A stretch of 32,808 bases of DNA from an uncultured Rhodobacterales bacterium (lineage in GTDB: Bacteria > Pseudomonadota > Alphaproteobacteria > Rhodobacterales > Rhodobacteraceae), in contig CAIQOV010000029.1 in the NCBI GenBank assembly GCA_903873585.1, positions 1 to 32,808 of the forward strand, written 5' to 3'. The notes under the pieces were generated by a model. That model saw nothing but the letters and a program-made list of their open reading frames with translations. It did no database searches and was not told where the DNA came from. Below, piece after piece: positions 24,959 through 32,808 of this stretch. Numbering within the stretch: position 1 is the first letter of the stretch; every line of letters begins with the position of its first letter. Both the position numbers and the translations under genes were made by a program.

Positions 24959-26439
24959 ATCACACCGTCCAAAGCGGCCACGGCAATGCTGGCCTGTTCC
25001 ACATCGTCAAAGGGGTAAATGTCGCCTTTGATGATCTGACCGGTTTCATGGCCCTTGCCCGCGATCAGCAAAGCATCCCCCGCCCCCAGCGCATCCACGC
25101 CGCGCAAGATGGCTTCGGCGCGGTCGCCTACGTTGGTGGCTTCGGGGCAAGCTTGCAGGATGGCGGCGCGGATCAGGGCCGGATCTTCGCTTCTAGGATT
25201 GTCGTCGGTCACAAAAAGAACGTCAGCGTGATCTTGCGCCGCCTGCCCCATTAACGGGCGCTTGGTGGTGTCACGGTCGCCCCCCGCGCCAAACACAATC
25301 ACAATCCGCCCCATCACATGCGGGCGCAAAGCCTGCAAGGCGGTGGCGATAGCATCAGGCGTGTGGGCGTAATCGACAAAAACCGAAGCCCCGTTCTTGC
25401 GCGTTGCGGCCAGTTGCATCCGCCCGCGCACACCCGTCAGCGCCGGCAGAGTTGCCATAACATCCCCCGCCCGCGCGCCTGCGGCGATCACCAAGCCTGC
25501 GGCAAGGGCGACATTTTCGGCTTGAAACCGACCGATCAGTGACAGGCGCGTTTGATAGGTTACACCCTGAAACGAAAGCCGCAGATCTTGACCCGTGGCA
25601 TCATAGCGGTGCGCCAGAAGGCGCAAATCCGCCTCAACCCCGTGGCCCACGGTGATCAGCTCCTGCCCCTTGTCGCGGGCGATAGCGGCAAGGTCCGCGC
25701 CCTTTGGATCGTCAAGATTGATCACCGCAGTGCCATCGGGCGGCAAAAGGCGGCTGAACAGGCCCGCTTTGGCGGCAAAATACGCCTCGAACGTCTTGTG
25801 ATAATCCAGATGATCTTGGGTAAAGTTGGTGAACCCCGCAGCCTTCAGGCGCACACCGTCCATCCGGCGCTGGTCAAGCCCGTGGCTTGACGCCTCCATC
25901 GCGGCATGGGTCACTCCGGCTTGGGCGGCATTGGCCAACATGTCGTGCAGGGTAAGGGGATCTGGCGTGGTATGCGATGACGGCGCGGCCCAAGCGCCTT
26001 CCACCCCTGTCGTGCCGATGTTTATGGCCGCATGGCCAAGCTGCATCCAAATTTGCCGACAAAACGTCGCGGTCGAGGTTTTGCCGTTGGTGCCCGTCAC
26101 CGCCACCATCGTGGCAGGTTGTGCACCAAACCACAGGGCTGCGGCGCGGGCCAAAGCCTCGCGCGGGTCTTGCGCCACCACAAGGGCAACTGGCGCACCG
26201 TCAAGCGCTGCTTGCGCAAGGCTGGCACCCATAGCGTCGGTCAAGATGGCCGCGGCACCTGCCTCAATCGCTTTGGCGATATAGCTCGCCCCATGCAAAG
26301 CCGATCCGGGCAAGGCCGCAAACAAAAAACCCGGCCGCACGGCGCGGCTATCCGCCGTCAGGCCCGCCAATAGCGGATCACGCCCGCCGCGCGCGGAAAG
26401 GCCCAAGTGCGACAGCGGTTTGGGGTGGGGTGCGGGCAT
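24955..26439 (-). CDS. murE: UDP-N-acetylmuramoyl-L-alanyl-D-glutamate--2,6-diaminopimelate ligase
   Basis: 494 aa. It adds meso-diaminopimelate to the stem peptide. Seen: TADSRAVRPGFLFAAL, the ATP loop VAVTGTNGKTST (K120), TTPDPLTLH, MEASSHGLDQRR, the region of the carbamylated lysine (AKAGLF, K224), FVDYAHTPDA, and DDNPRSEDP at about 412-420. The DNPR motif is the signature for meso-DAP rather than lysine, as expected for a Gram-negative. It starts 3 bp after the ftsI stop. Confidence 0.97.
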   Translation of the reverse strand: MPAPHPKPLSHLGLSARGGRDPLLAGLTADSRAVRPGFLFAALPGSALHGASYIAKAIEAGAAAILTDAMGASLAQAALDGAPVALVVAQDPREALARAAALWFGAQPATMVAVTGTNGKTSTATFCRQIWMQLGHAAINIGTTGVEGAWAAPSSHTTPDPLTLHDMLANAAQAGVTHAAMEASSHGLDQRRMDGVRLKAAGFTNFTQDHLDYHKTFEAYFAAKAGLFSRLLPPDGTAVINLDDPKGADLAAIARDKGQELITVGHGVEADLRLLAHRYDATGQDLRLSFQGVTYQTRLSLIGRFQAENVALAAGLVIAAGARAGDVMATLPALTGVRGRMQLAATRKNGASVFVDYAHTPDAIATALQALRPHVMGRIVIVFGAGGDRDTTKRPLMGQAAQDHADVLFVTDDNPRSEDPALIRAAILQACPEATNVGDRAEAILRGVDALGAGDALLIAGKGHETGQIIKGDIYPFDDVEQASIAVAALDGVI

Positions 26440-26442
26440 CGC

Positions 26443-28239
26443 CTACTCCTGCGCGACGGGCTGTTTGGGCGCTGTTAAGGCCGCATCCTCGATGATCGGG
26501 CGCAGGCCGACCAAAGGCCCGATGCGGCGAATAATCTCTGCCGCCACGGGCACGGCGGTATAGCCTGCGGTGCGCAAGGGCTTGGGGCCGGCCATTTCCA
26601 CCGGTTCGTCCAAGGTCACGATCAAGACATATTGCGGGTCGCTGGCCGGAAAGACCGACGCGAAGGTGTTGATCACCTTCTCTTTGTCATAGCCCCGTCC
26701 GGTTTTCTTGGGCTTTTCGGCGGTTCCGGTCTTACCCGCCACTTGATAGCCCGGAACATTGGCAAAGGTCGCCGTCCCATCGGTCACAACACGGCGCATC
26801 ATGGTGACGCAGGCCCTAGCTGTCGCCTCGGTGATCACGCGCGGGCCTTGGGTGTGGTGATCGGAATGCAACAATGTGGGCGTCACCTTGCTGCCCCCGT
26901 TGCCAATTGTGGCATAGGCGGCGGCAAGGTTCAAAAGGCTGGTGGCAACCCCGTGCCCATACGAGGCGGTGACGGTGGCAATCTCGCCCCATGGCGCTTG
27001 AAACTGGGCCGCGGCGGAATGCGCCTCGAGCAGTTCAATCTGGGGCGGGTCTAGCAAACCCAAACTGGTCAGGAATTGCTTTTGCCGTTCGCCGCCGATC
27101 ATCAATCCGATATGAGCAGCGCCGATGTTAGACGACACTGCGATGACATCCGAAACGCTTTTCGTCGGGCCGTAGTTGTGCCCGTCAAATTCGTTAATCG
27201 GATAGCCTGCAACGCGGAAAGGCTGGGCTGTGTCAATCTGCGTATCGGGTGTTACCAGCCCCAGATCCATCGCCTGCGCTACGGCAAAGATCTTGAAGGT
27301 GGATCCCAACTCGTAAACACCCTGCACCGCGCGGTTGAACAAAGGATTGTCCGACTGATCATGGGTCGCAACCACTGCGCCGCGGTCGTTGGGGTCAAAG
27401 TCGGGCAGGCTGGCCATGGCCAGAACCTCTCCGCTGTGCACATCCATCAAAATGGCGGCAGCGCCTTTGGCATGCAGCGTGGTCATCCCCGCTGACAAGA
27501 CTTCTTCCACAGTGGCTTGCAAGGTCAGGTCAATGGACAACGTCAAAGGCGTTGACGACTGCGCCGGATCGCTTAACCGCGCCTGTTGCGCCGCTTCCAA
27601 TCCCGCCGTACCGATCACCTGCGCCGAGTTCACCCCTTCGGCCCCAAACGCCGTGCCACCCAGAATATGGGCCGCCAAGTTGCCGTTGGGATAAAGGCGC
27701 ATTTCGCGCTGGCCGAAATACAAGCCCGGATCGCCGATCTCATGCACCATTTGCTTTTGCTCGGGCGACAAAACCTTGCGCACCCAAACAAAACTGCGCC
27801 CGTCAGTGAAGCGGCGCAGCAAGTCATTGGCATTCATTTCGGGAAAAATTGCCGCCAAAGCTGCGGCGGCGTGGGCCGGATCAACCAAATCGCGCGGCTG
27901 GGCATAAAGCGCATAAGTCAACATATTCGTGGCCAAAATACGGCCCGAACGATCAACAATATCACCGCGTTGGGCAGAAATCTCAGACCCGCCCGCCGCA
28001 GAGCGCGGCTCTGTCGGGGTCGAGGCGGCAAGCGAGCCCATCCGCGTTCCGATCACCGTAAAAGACGCAAAAAAGCACAGCGCCAGCAAAATCAACCGCT
28101 TTTCAGCCCGTGCCCGCGACCTGTCGCGCAAAGCATCATTGCGCGCTGCAAGGTTCTCTTTTTCGATCACATCCGGGTTTTGACCCTTGGCGCGGGCATC
28201 AAGTATGCGGGCCAAAGGGCGCAGCGGCGTTCGGATCAT
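26443..28239 (-). CDS. ftsI: Septal penicillin-binding protein 3 (peptidoglycan D,D-transpeptidase)
   Basis: 598 aa. A short cytoplasmic tail is followed by one membrane anchor (about 48-66), a pedestal domain starting at QRGDIVDRSGRILATN, and a transpeptidase domain in the periplasm. Active-site motifs: STFK (Ser313, Lys316), SSN (369-371) and KTGT (502-505). It crosslinks septal peptidoglycan together with FtsW. Its start overlaps the ftsL stop by four bases (ATGA). The N-terminal tail is long (about 47 residues), as in other alphaproteobacteria. Confidence 0.97.
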   Translation of the reverse strand: MIRTPLRPLARILDARAKGQNPDVIEKENLAARNDALRDRSRARAEKRLILLALCFFASFTVIGTRMGSLAASTPTEPRSAAGGSEISAQRGDIVDRSGRILATNMLTYALYAQPRDLVDPAHAAAALAAIFPEMNANDLLRRFTDGRSFVWVRKVLSPEQKQMVHEIGDPGLYFGQREMRLYPNGNLAAHILGGTAFGAEGVNSAQVIGTAGLEAAQQARLSDPAQSSTPLTLSIDLTLQATVEEVLSAGMTTLHAKGAAAILMDVHSGEVLAMASLPDFDPNDRGAVVATHDQSDNPLFNRAVQGVYELGSTFKIFAVAQAMDLGLVTPDTQIDTAQPFRVAGYPINEFDGHNYGPTKSVSDVIAVSSNIGAAHIGLMIGGERQKQFLTSLGLLDPPQIELLEAHSAAAQFQAPWGEIATVTASYGHGVATSLLNLAAAYATIGNGGSKVTPTLLHSDHHTQGPRVITEATARACVTMMRRVVTDGTATFANVPGYQVAGKTGTAEKPKKTGRGYDKEKVINTFASVFPASDPQYVLIVTLDEPVEMAGPKPLRTAGYTAVPVAAEIIRRIGPLVGLRPIIEDAALTAPKQPVAQE

Positions 28240-28610
28240 GGAATTTGCGCCCCTTCAGACCCAACCAGAAGCGGGGCCAAAACGCCGTCGCTTTGATCTG
28301 TGCCGGCCATCATCAACGACTGGGCCACAGGCTGGGCCACATCGGCCACAGACGCCAGTTGCAACGGGGCCATCGGCATCAGGCCCAGCCGGTCAAAGTT
28401 CATCGCCGCCAGATCACGCAGCCGTGTCGGGCGGTTCAGATAGGCCCATTCGGCCTTTTGCATCGCAATCTCATCGCGCAGGGCTGCGATTTGGTCTTGG
28501 ACCTTGGCCATCTCTTTCAACTGGGTCTGGGTCGCGTAGTTTTCGCGGTAGGCCCAAAAGGCCAAAGCCATCACCGCGATGAAGGAAAGGGTCGATAGAA
28601 GCGCACGCAT
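28236..28610 (-). CDS. ftsL: Cell division protein FtsL
   Basis: 124 aa. One N-terminal membrane segment (about 4-21, LLSTLSFIAVMALAFWAY) is followed by a coiled-coil heptad region (about 28-62, TQLKEMAKVQDQIAALRDEIAMQKAE) and a LNRPTRLRDLAAMNFD segment typical of FtsL. It would form the FtsQLB-type complex that activates FtsWI at the septum. The sequence is poorly conserved in the family, but position between rsmH and ftsI and topology make the call firm. Its ATG immediately follows the rsmH stop (TGAATG). Confidence 0.92.
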   Translation of the reverse strand: MRALLSTLSFIAVMALAFWAYRENYATQTQLKEMAKVQDQIAALRDEIAMQKAEWAYLNRPTRLRDLAAMNFDRLGLMPMAPLQLASVADVAQPVAQSLMMAGTDQSDGVLAPLLVGSEGAQIP

Positions 28611-29627
28611 TCAGCGGCCTCCTTTGCGGGCAGAGGTGGGCTTTGGGGTCAAGGGAACGTCAATATCGGCCATAGCGACGGCCTGCGGCGCGGCTTCGGT
28701 GCGCCGTGCGATGCGCAGCTTGGCCGACCGCGCACGGGGGTTTTCGGCCAGTTCTTCTTCGTCTGCGTCAATGGCGCGCTTGGTCATCAAGGTGAAGCGC
28801 GCCGTGGTCTCTGCCCGCGCTGGGGCATAGCGGTTGGTATTGGCTTCAGTGCCCGAGGCGAGTTGGAAAAAGCGTTTGACGATGCGGTCTTCAAGGCTGT
28901 GAAAGGTCACAACCGCCAAAATCCCGCCGGGTTTCAGCGCGCGTTCTGCCGCCGCAAGCCCCTGCGCCAGTTCGGTAAACTCGGCGTTGACCGCGATGCG
29001 CAGGGCTTGAAAGCTGCGCGTCGCCGGATGGCTTTGGCCGGGCTTGGGGCGCGGCAGGCAGCGCGCGATCACTTCGGCCAGTTGCAGCGTGGTTTCAAAC
29101 GGCGTTTTCGCGGCGTGCTCGACAATGGCGCGCGCGATGCGGCGCGAGGCACGCTCTTCGCCGTAGTGATACAGAATATCAGCAATTTCGGCTTCCGACC
29201 CGTGGTTCACCAAATCGGCAGCCGAAGGCCCTTTTTGGCTCATCCGCATATCCAGCGGGCCGTCTTTTTGGAAAGAAAAACCGCGCTCCGGCTGGTCGAT
29301 CTGCATCGAGGAGATGCCAAGATCCAAAACCACCCCGTCCAAGGGTTCCCCCGCCAACGTGTCTAAATCCGAAAAGGTGCCCTCTTCCAACCGCAGCCGG
29401 TCGCCAAACTCGCCCGCCCAAGCGGCCGCCATCTGATGCGCCAAAGGGTCGCGGTCGATGCCAATCACCTTGGCCGCGCCCGCCTCTAGCAGGCCGCGCG
29501 CATACCCGCCCGCGCCAAAGGTGCCGTCCAGCCAAACGCCGGAAACAGGCGCAACGGCTGCCAGCAAAGGCCGCAGCAAAACCGGAATATGTGCCTTGCG
29601 ACCGGATGTAGGATCGCTTGTGTGCAC
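28611..29627 (-). CDS. rsmH: 16S rRNA (cytosine(1402)-N(4))-methyltransferase
   Basis: 338 aa, also called MraW. SAM-dependent methylation of C1402 N4 in the ribosomal P site. Seen: [10 protein letters not shown], the SAM loop [49 protein letters not shown] and the C-terminal [14 protein letters not shown]. All family blocks are present. It starts 9 bp after mraZ with GGGGG as ribosome site and is directly followed by ftsL. Confidence 0.97.
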   Translation of the reverse strand: MHTSDPTSGRKAHIPVLLRPLLAAVAPVSGVWLDGTFGAGGYARGLLEAGAAKVIGIDRDPLAHQMAAAWAGEFGDRLRLEEGTFSDLDTLAGEPLDGVVLDLGISSMQIDQPERGFSFQKDGPLDMRMSQKGPSAADLVNHGSEAEIADILYHYGEERASRRIARAIVEHAAKTPFETTLQLAEVIARCLPRPKPGQSHPATRSFQALRIAVNAEFTELAQGLAAAERALKPGGILAVVTFHSLEDRIVKRFFQLASGTEANTNRYAPARAETTARFTLMTKRAIDADEEELAENPRARSAKLRIARRTEAAPQAVAMADIDVPLTPKPTSARKGGR

Positions 29628-29636
29628 ATCGGCCCC

Positions 29637-30143
29637 CTAGACTGTGTTCTTAAGCAGCGAAAGCGGGTCCGCCCCCGCCAAAAGCTTGGTTTCCAAGGCA
29701 CGGATCGCAGGCTTGCGCTCTGCCCGATAGGTATCAGCGCGCCACATCCGGAAAGAGTGCTTCGAGCCGATGAAAACCACCTCGACCTCGTCCTTGGGCA
29801 GGTCAAGCTTTTCGCGCACCTGCGGCGGCGGGCTAAAGCGGCCGTCTTTGTCGGTTTCAACGCCAATGGATTGTTCATAGAAAATCGCATTGGCCAGATC
29901 GTATTCTTCCGATCCCATGGGCAACTGGCTGATCCGGCGATCTAAATCCTCGGCCCCCGCTTGGGTGTAACCTTCGACAAAGGGGCGATCACTGCCGCCG
30001 TAAATCAGCAACATCTGAAAGCCAGCACCGGCAAGGGGTTTGTCTGCAAGATCAAAGACATGACGAAAGGGAGCGGGCAGCATCACGCGGCCCTTGGAAT
30101 CTACCTTCAGGTAGTGTTCGCCCCTGAACGTCTCTGTCGCCAC
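29637..30143 (-). CDS. mraZ: Transcriptional regulator MraZ
   Basis: 168 aa with two AbrB/SpoVT-like half-domains, each with the D-x-K/D-G-R turn (KVDSKGRVMLP at 14-24 and ETDKDGRFSPP at about 95-105). It binds DNA upstream of its own operon and represses or tunes the division/cell wall cluster. The start is a GTG at 30143; GGGAGG lies about 11 bases before it, and no better ATG gives the conserved FRGEHYLKVD start. It is the first gene of the mraZ-rsmH-ftsL-ftsI-murE-murF-mraY run. Confidence 0.96.
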   Translation of the reverse strand: MATETFRGEHYLKVDSKGRVMLPAPFRHVFDLADKPLAGAGFQMLLIYGGSDRPFVEGYTQAGAEDLDRRISQLPMGSEEYDLANAIFYEQSIGVETDKDGRFSPPPQVREKLDLPKDEVEVVFIGSKHSFRMWRADTYRAERKPAIRALETKLLAGADPLSLLKNTV

Positions 30144-30732
30144 GGCGCTGCGCGCCTCCCTTTAACCCATCGCTGGGCGTAAAACAAAAAACGGCGAACC
30201 CTGCCGCTGCCACCGCCGGGTCCGCCGTCTGTCCCATCGCTGGGCGTCCAACTTCGCGCGCCGCCTTGGGGGAGACGTAGGTCGCGCCGCGGGCCGGAAA
30301 CATTTCTTCTTTCGATTTGGGCGCCTGATGAACCTGCCTCTGGCTCTTTATTTTGGGTCGTATCGTCCGCCCTAAAGTGCTGCCCGCATCTTGGGATTAT
30401 GTATGAACGGGATTGGCCGCCATTTCAAGGGAAATTTCGGGAAAACGCCCCACTTTGCGCTAAAGGCGAAAAACTCGCCCGACAAAGCGTTGAGAAATTC
30501 TATATATTGTAGGGTTAGGAAGCGTGACTTCTACATTTAGGAAATGCCAAACACGCTGGCCCAAGACGCAACCGCCTTGAACCAAAGAAAATACCGCTTT
30601 TCCCAACTTTTTCCGCCCTAGTGGAGCGTTTTCCCGAACACTTCGCGCGAATCACCCCATTGAAGGCGACTGCCCTGCCCTTTGCTCTCATCTGCAATCG
30701 TTGGTGCGGCGCGCAAATACCTGCGCGGCGGC
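30144..30732. promoter_or_regulatory. 589-bp regulatory region upstream of mraZ
   Basis: No gene is seen. Near mraZ there are two exact 15-bp direct repeats, CCCATCGCTGGGCGT (30166-30180 and 30233-30247), 67 bp apart, each with the dyad CCCA-N4-TGGG. Further up, TTCGGGAAAACGC (30436-30448) recurs as an exact inverted copy (30626-30638), flanking an AT-rich part (ATTCTATATATTGTAGG, about 30498-30514) that is a likely promoter zone. TGGG units are the core of known MraZ boxes, so the direct repeats are candidate MraZ operators. Confidence 0.5.
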
Positions 30733-31821
30733 TTAGCCCATGCCGCCGTCAATCAACCGGCGCGCTAGGCGGGCATAAGGCTCGCCCAAGGGGCTGTCGG
30801 TCGCGGCAATCGGGGTTCCCGCATCACCCGCCATGCGCACCTCTAGGTTCAGGGGCAGTTCGCCCAAGAACGGCAGGTTCAACTTCATCGCCTCGGCCGC
30901 AACGCCGCCGTGGCCGAAGATATGCGCCTCATGCCCGCAGTTGGGGCAGATATAGGTCGACATATTCTCGATCAGGCCCAGCACCGGCACTTTCAGCTTG
31001 TCAAACATATCCAGCGCCTTGCGCGCATCCAGCAGGGCCACGTCTTGCGGGGTGGATACCACAATGGCCCCTGTCAGATGGGTGCGCTGTGCCAAGGTCA
31101 GTTGCACATCGCCCGTGCCGGGCGGCAGGTCGATCACCAGCACATCCAACCGCCCCCAAGCGACTTGGTTGATCAGTTGTTGCAAAGCGCCCATCAGCAT
31201 CGGGCCGCGCCAGATGACCGCTTCATCCTCTTTCAACATCAGCCCAATCGACATCATCGTCACGCCGTGGGCGTGCAAGGGTTCGATTGTCTTGCCATCG
31301 GGTGACGCAGGGCGCTTTGACACGCCCATCATGCGCGGCTGCGAGGGGCCGTAGATGTCGGCATCCAACAGCCCCACCCTGCGCCCCTGCCGCGCCAAGG
31401 CAACCGCAAGGTTCGACGCCACAGTAGACTTGCCCACCCCCCCCTTACCCGAGGCGATGGCAATGATCCGATCCACCCCAGACACCCGCGCAGGCCCGCC
31501 TTGATGCGGTGTCGGATGGCCGCCAACCTTTAGCGAGGGCGGCTCTGCCGCAGCGGCGGCGGGTTTGGCGGCAGGGCCATGGGCTGTCAGCACGATTTGA
31601 ACCGATGACACCCCCGGCAAAGCCCGCAGCGCCTTTTCGGCGGCTTGCTGTGCTGGACCCATGCTGCGCGCATGGTCGCTTGAAGGCGATTCGATCACAA
31701 AACGCACAGAACCGCTCTCGACCACCAAGGCGCGGATCAGATCATCGCCCACCAGCGTGCCACCGGTCGGGGTGGCAATCTGCGCCAAGGTCGCCATCAC
31801 CAGATCGCGGGTCGGTTCCAT
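30733..31821 (-). CDS. Iron-sulfur cluster carrier protein, Mrp/ApbC family
   Basis: 362 aa. An N-terminal DUF59/MIP18-like domain (about 1-80, [19 protein letters not shown]) is joined by an Ala/Pro-rich linker to a P-loop ATPase with the deviant Walker [11 protein letters not shown] (K131), [31 protein letters not shown] and the CPNC pair (in [14 protein letters not shown]) that holds the bridging cluster in the dimer. It delivers Fe-S clusters to apoproteins in the cytoplasm. The ATG at 31821 has an excellent AGGAGA site. An in-frame extension to 31965 has no such site and is rejected. It is commonly annotated mrp or apbC. Confidence 0.95.
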   Translation of the reverse strand: MEPTRDLVMATLAQIATPTGGTLVGDDLIRALVVESGSVRFVIESPSSDHARSMGPAQQAAEKALRALPGVSSVQIVLTAHGPAAKPAAAAAEPPSLKVGGHPTPHQGGPARVSGVDRIIAIASGKGGVGKSTVASNLAVALARQGRRVGLLDADIYGPSQPRMMGVSKRPASPDGKTIEPLHAHGVTMMSIGLMLKEDEAVIWRGPMLMGALQQLINQVAWGRLDVLVIDLPPGTGDVQLTLAQRTHLTGAIVVSTPQDVALLDARKALDMFDKLKVPVLGLIENMSTYICPNCGHEAHIFGHGGVAAEAMKLNLPFLGELPLNLEVRMAGDAGTPIAATDSPLGEPYARLARRLIDGGMG

Positions 31822-32091
31822 GTCATTCTCCTGCAAATACAGCATAGCTAAGGTGTGGCGCTTTGGGGCAAAGGGCAAGCCTGTCTTCGCATTCCGCCTA
31901 ACAAATAAGCGAGGATATTGATTAACATGAAGATTTTTTGACAGCCAGCCATGCGCTTGGTGCATGGCGGCATTGAGGGATGGGTGTATTGTGCAGGTGC
32001 AGCATTTGCCCCATGTTTGCCCTAACAGCGACGGACCTGATCAAACAGTGACAGACAGGCCCGTCGTGACAGAAAGAATGTGAGGCTGAAA
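31822..32091. promoter_or_regulatory. Divergent promoter region of the mrp and ccaF1 genes
   Basis: 270 bp without a gene. It holds TTGACA (31938-31943) and a 6-bp dyad CCATGC/GCATGG (about 31949-31966), but no convincing -10 box. In Rhodobacter the equivalent sRNA operon is driven by RpoHI/RpoHII heat-shock sigma factors; I cannot place such a promoter with confidence here. Confidence 0.4.
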
Positions 32092-32307
32092 ATGGCATAT
32101 ATGAATACGACCCGCGCGGCGCATGTGAGCTTTTCTGATCGTTTCGTCGCTTTGGTGACCGGCGTGAAAGATCTGATCGCCAACCGCCGCGTCTTCAATC
32201 AGACGCTGTTCGAGCTGAACCAGTTGTCGGACCGTGATCTGTCCGATTTGGGTCTTAGCCGCGCCAATATCGCCGATGTGGCGCGTGAGGCGGCTTACAA
32301 GGTTTAA
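32092..32307 (+). CDS. ccaF1: DUF1127 protein, CcaF1-like RNA-binding protein
   Basis: 71 aa. The C-terminal half reads LFELNQLSDRDLSDLGLSRANIADVA, the DUF1127 signature. The ATG at 32092 has GAGG six bases upstream; an in-frame GTG at 32080 overlaps that site and is rejected. In Rhodobacter sphaeroides a DUF1127 protein of this kind (CcaF1) heads a stress-induced transcript with four CCUCCUCCC-loop sRNAs and affects their maturation. Here the same order is seen: the first sRNA hairpin starts 12 bp after the stop codon. The assignment rests on this context as much as on the short sequence, since DUF1127 proteins are numerous. Confidence 0.85.
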   Translation: MAYMNTTRAAHVSFSDRFVALVTGVKDLIANRRVFNQTLFELNQLSDRDLSDLGLSRANIADVAREAAYKV

Positions 32308-32319
32308 TCTTGCCCCAGA

Positions 32320-32388
32320 CTTGCAACCTCCTCCCTGCAAGTCACTGGTCAAGTGCGGCGGTGCTCTCCTCCTCCCTGGCATCGTCGC
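32320..32388 (+). ncRNA. CcsR/cuckoo sRNA 1
   Basis: Two hairpins. CTTGCA/TGCAAG (32320-32341) holds CCTCCTCCC at 32327-32335 in the loop. A 10-bp stem, 32355-32364 with 32379-32388 (two G-U pairs), holds the second CCTCCTCCC at 32368-32376. The loop is an anti-Shine-Dalgarno sequence. It is probably cut from the ccaF1 transcript. Confidence 0.85.
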
Positions 32389-32420
32389 TTTTCTACACGG
32401 CCCTCAACGGGCCAAACTTC

Positions 32421-32490
32421 GGCGGCCCAAATCTCCTCCCTTGGGCTATCGGACCAGCGGCATCCTCAACCTCCTCCCTGAGGGTGCCGC
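32421..32490 (+). ncRNA. CcsR/cuckoo sRNA 2
   Basis: First hairpin GCCCAA/TTGGGC (32425-32446) with a variant loop, TCTCCTCCC (32432-32440; one base off the motif). Second hairpin a 12-bp stem, 32457-32468 with 32479-32490, with the exact motif at 32470-32478. Confidence 0.83.
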
Positions 32491-32505
32491 TTTCTTCTTC
32501 GCCTG

Positions 32506-32574
32506 ACCCCGACCTCCTCCCCGGGTAAAGGCCAAGTGCGGCGGCGCCCAGCCTCCTCCCCCGGGCACCGTCGC
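32506..32574 (+). ncRNA. CcsR/cuckoo sRNA 3
   Basis: First hairpin has a short stem of about five pairs (ACCC-G with C-GGGT) around the motif at 32513-32521. Second hairpin, GCGGCGGCGCCC with GGGCACCGTCGC (one mismatch), has the motif at 32552-32560. Confidence 0.82.
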
Positions 32575-32612
32575 GGAATTCAGGCGCTGATCTTTGCGCC
32601 TTACGGTGTACG

Positions 32613-32681
32613 CGGGCCTTGTCCTCCTCCCTGAGGCCCCCGGACCAGCGGCGACCTCGACCTCCTCCCCGAGGTCGCCGC
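32613..32681 (+). ncRNA. CcsR/cuckoo sRNA 4
   Basis: First hairpin GGGCCT/AGGCCC with the motif at 32623-32631. Second hairpin a perfect 12-bp stem, GCGGCGACCTCG (32648-32659) with CGAGGTCGCCGC (32670-32681), motif at 32661-32669. It is the last unit before the terminator. Confidence 0.85.
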
Positions 32682-32693
32682 ACCCCTTTGATA

Positions 32694-32735
32694 CCCAGCA
32701 AAAAGCCCGCTGAAATCAGCGGGCTTTTTGCTGGG
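32694..32735 (+). terminator. Rho-independent terminator of the ccaF1-sRNA operon
   Basis: A 20-bp perfect inverted repeat (32694-32713 with 32716-32735) with only two bases at the centre. The GCCCGC/GCGGGC core is flanked by an A run on the left and CTTTTTG on the right, so the stem core plus T run works as a terminator in the plus direction and also in reverse. Confidence 0.92.
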
Positions 32736-32808
32736 CGAAGGCTGGGGGGCTGCGCGCCCCCCAGACCCCCGCGGAGTATTTGCGCCTCGGTGAAACCCTA
32801 GCGGCCGG

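Noticed and set aside
32320-32681. CRISPR array suggested by the regularly repeated CCTCCTCCC motif
   Set aside because: The repeated unit is only nine bases, always in a hairpin loop with varying stems, and spacing is irregular. No cas genes are near. The pattern is that of cuckoo/CcsR sRNAs.

Overview
The window looks like a chromosomal stretch from an alphaproteobacterium of the order Rhodobacterales. The support is a DUF1127 gene followed by a cluster of CCUCCUCCC-loop small RNAs (the CcaF1/CcsR arrangement known from Rhodobacter), the murA-DUF2948 pair, a small MARRKAQARAR-type protein next to murA, ThyX-type thymidylate synthase, and high GC with tightly overlapping minus-strand operons.

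Layout. 1-625: no convincing gene. 626-715: tRNA-Ser(GCT). 763-2358: a beta-class DNA methyltransferase with a C-terminal Mrr-like nuclease-type domain. 2471-6058: a minus-strand run of a small basic protein, murA, a DUF2948 protein, a short-chain dehydrogenase and an FAH-family hydrolase, closed by a strong terminator; the last two fit the oxidative end of non-phosphorylated deoxy-sugar-acid catabolism. 6183-6257: tRNA-Thr(GGT), followed at once by an accessory segment (6258 to about 10041) with a tyrosine recombinase, an AT-rich two-gene unit (a DGQHR/DndB-like protein and a HEPN-like protein) and a decayed IS3-family transposase. 10319-14521: an ABC uptake operon for a quaternary amine or TMAO-type solute, preceded by a CRP-type palindrome; its fused permease gene is frameshifted. 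14929-19884: a giant minus-strand adhesin/autotransporter-like gene with an Ig-like repeat region and a C-terminal beta-barrel, interrupted by two in-frame stops. 20108-20935: decayed remains of a ParD antitoxin and an IS66 transposase. 20933-22388: thyX and a glyoxalase I gene, divergent. 22415-30143: the first half of the division/cell wall cluster, mraZ-rsmH-ftsL-ftsI-murE-murF-mraY, on the minus strand. 30733-31821: mrp/apbC. 32092-32735: ccaF1 and four tandem CcsR/cuckoo sRNAs ending in a 20-bp-stem terminator.

How the parts work together. The core content is peptidoglycan precursor synthesis and septation (murA, murE, murF, mraY, ftsI, ftsL), with MraZ and RsmH as the usual regulator and 16S rRNA methyltransferase. 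The accessory content lies between tRNA-Thr and thyX and includes an intact recombinase, a candidate two-gene defence module, a broken transporter and a broken surface protein. This part of the chromosome has clearly received and then eroded mobile DNA.

The most interesting candidate for an undescribed system is the DGQHR plus HEPN-like gene pair at 7784-9542. The best-supported unusual locus with a known biological parallel is the CcsR sRNA array at 32320-32681. No database search was possible; family assignments rest on motifs and length seen in the translated sequence.
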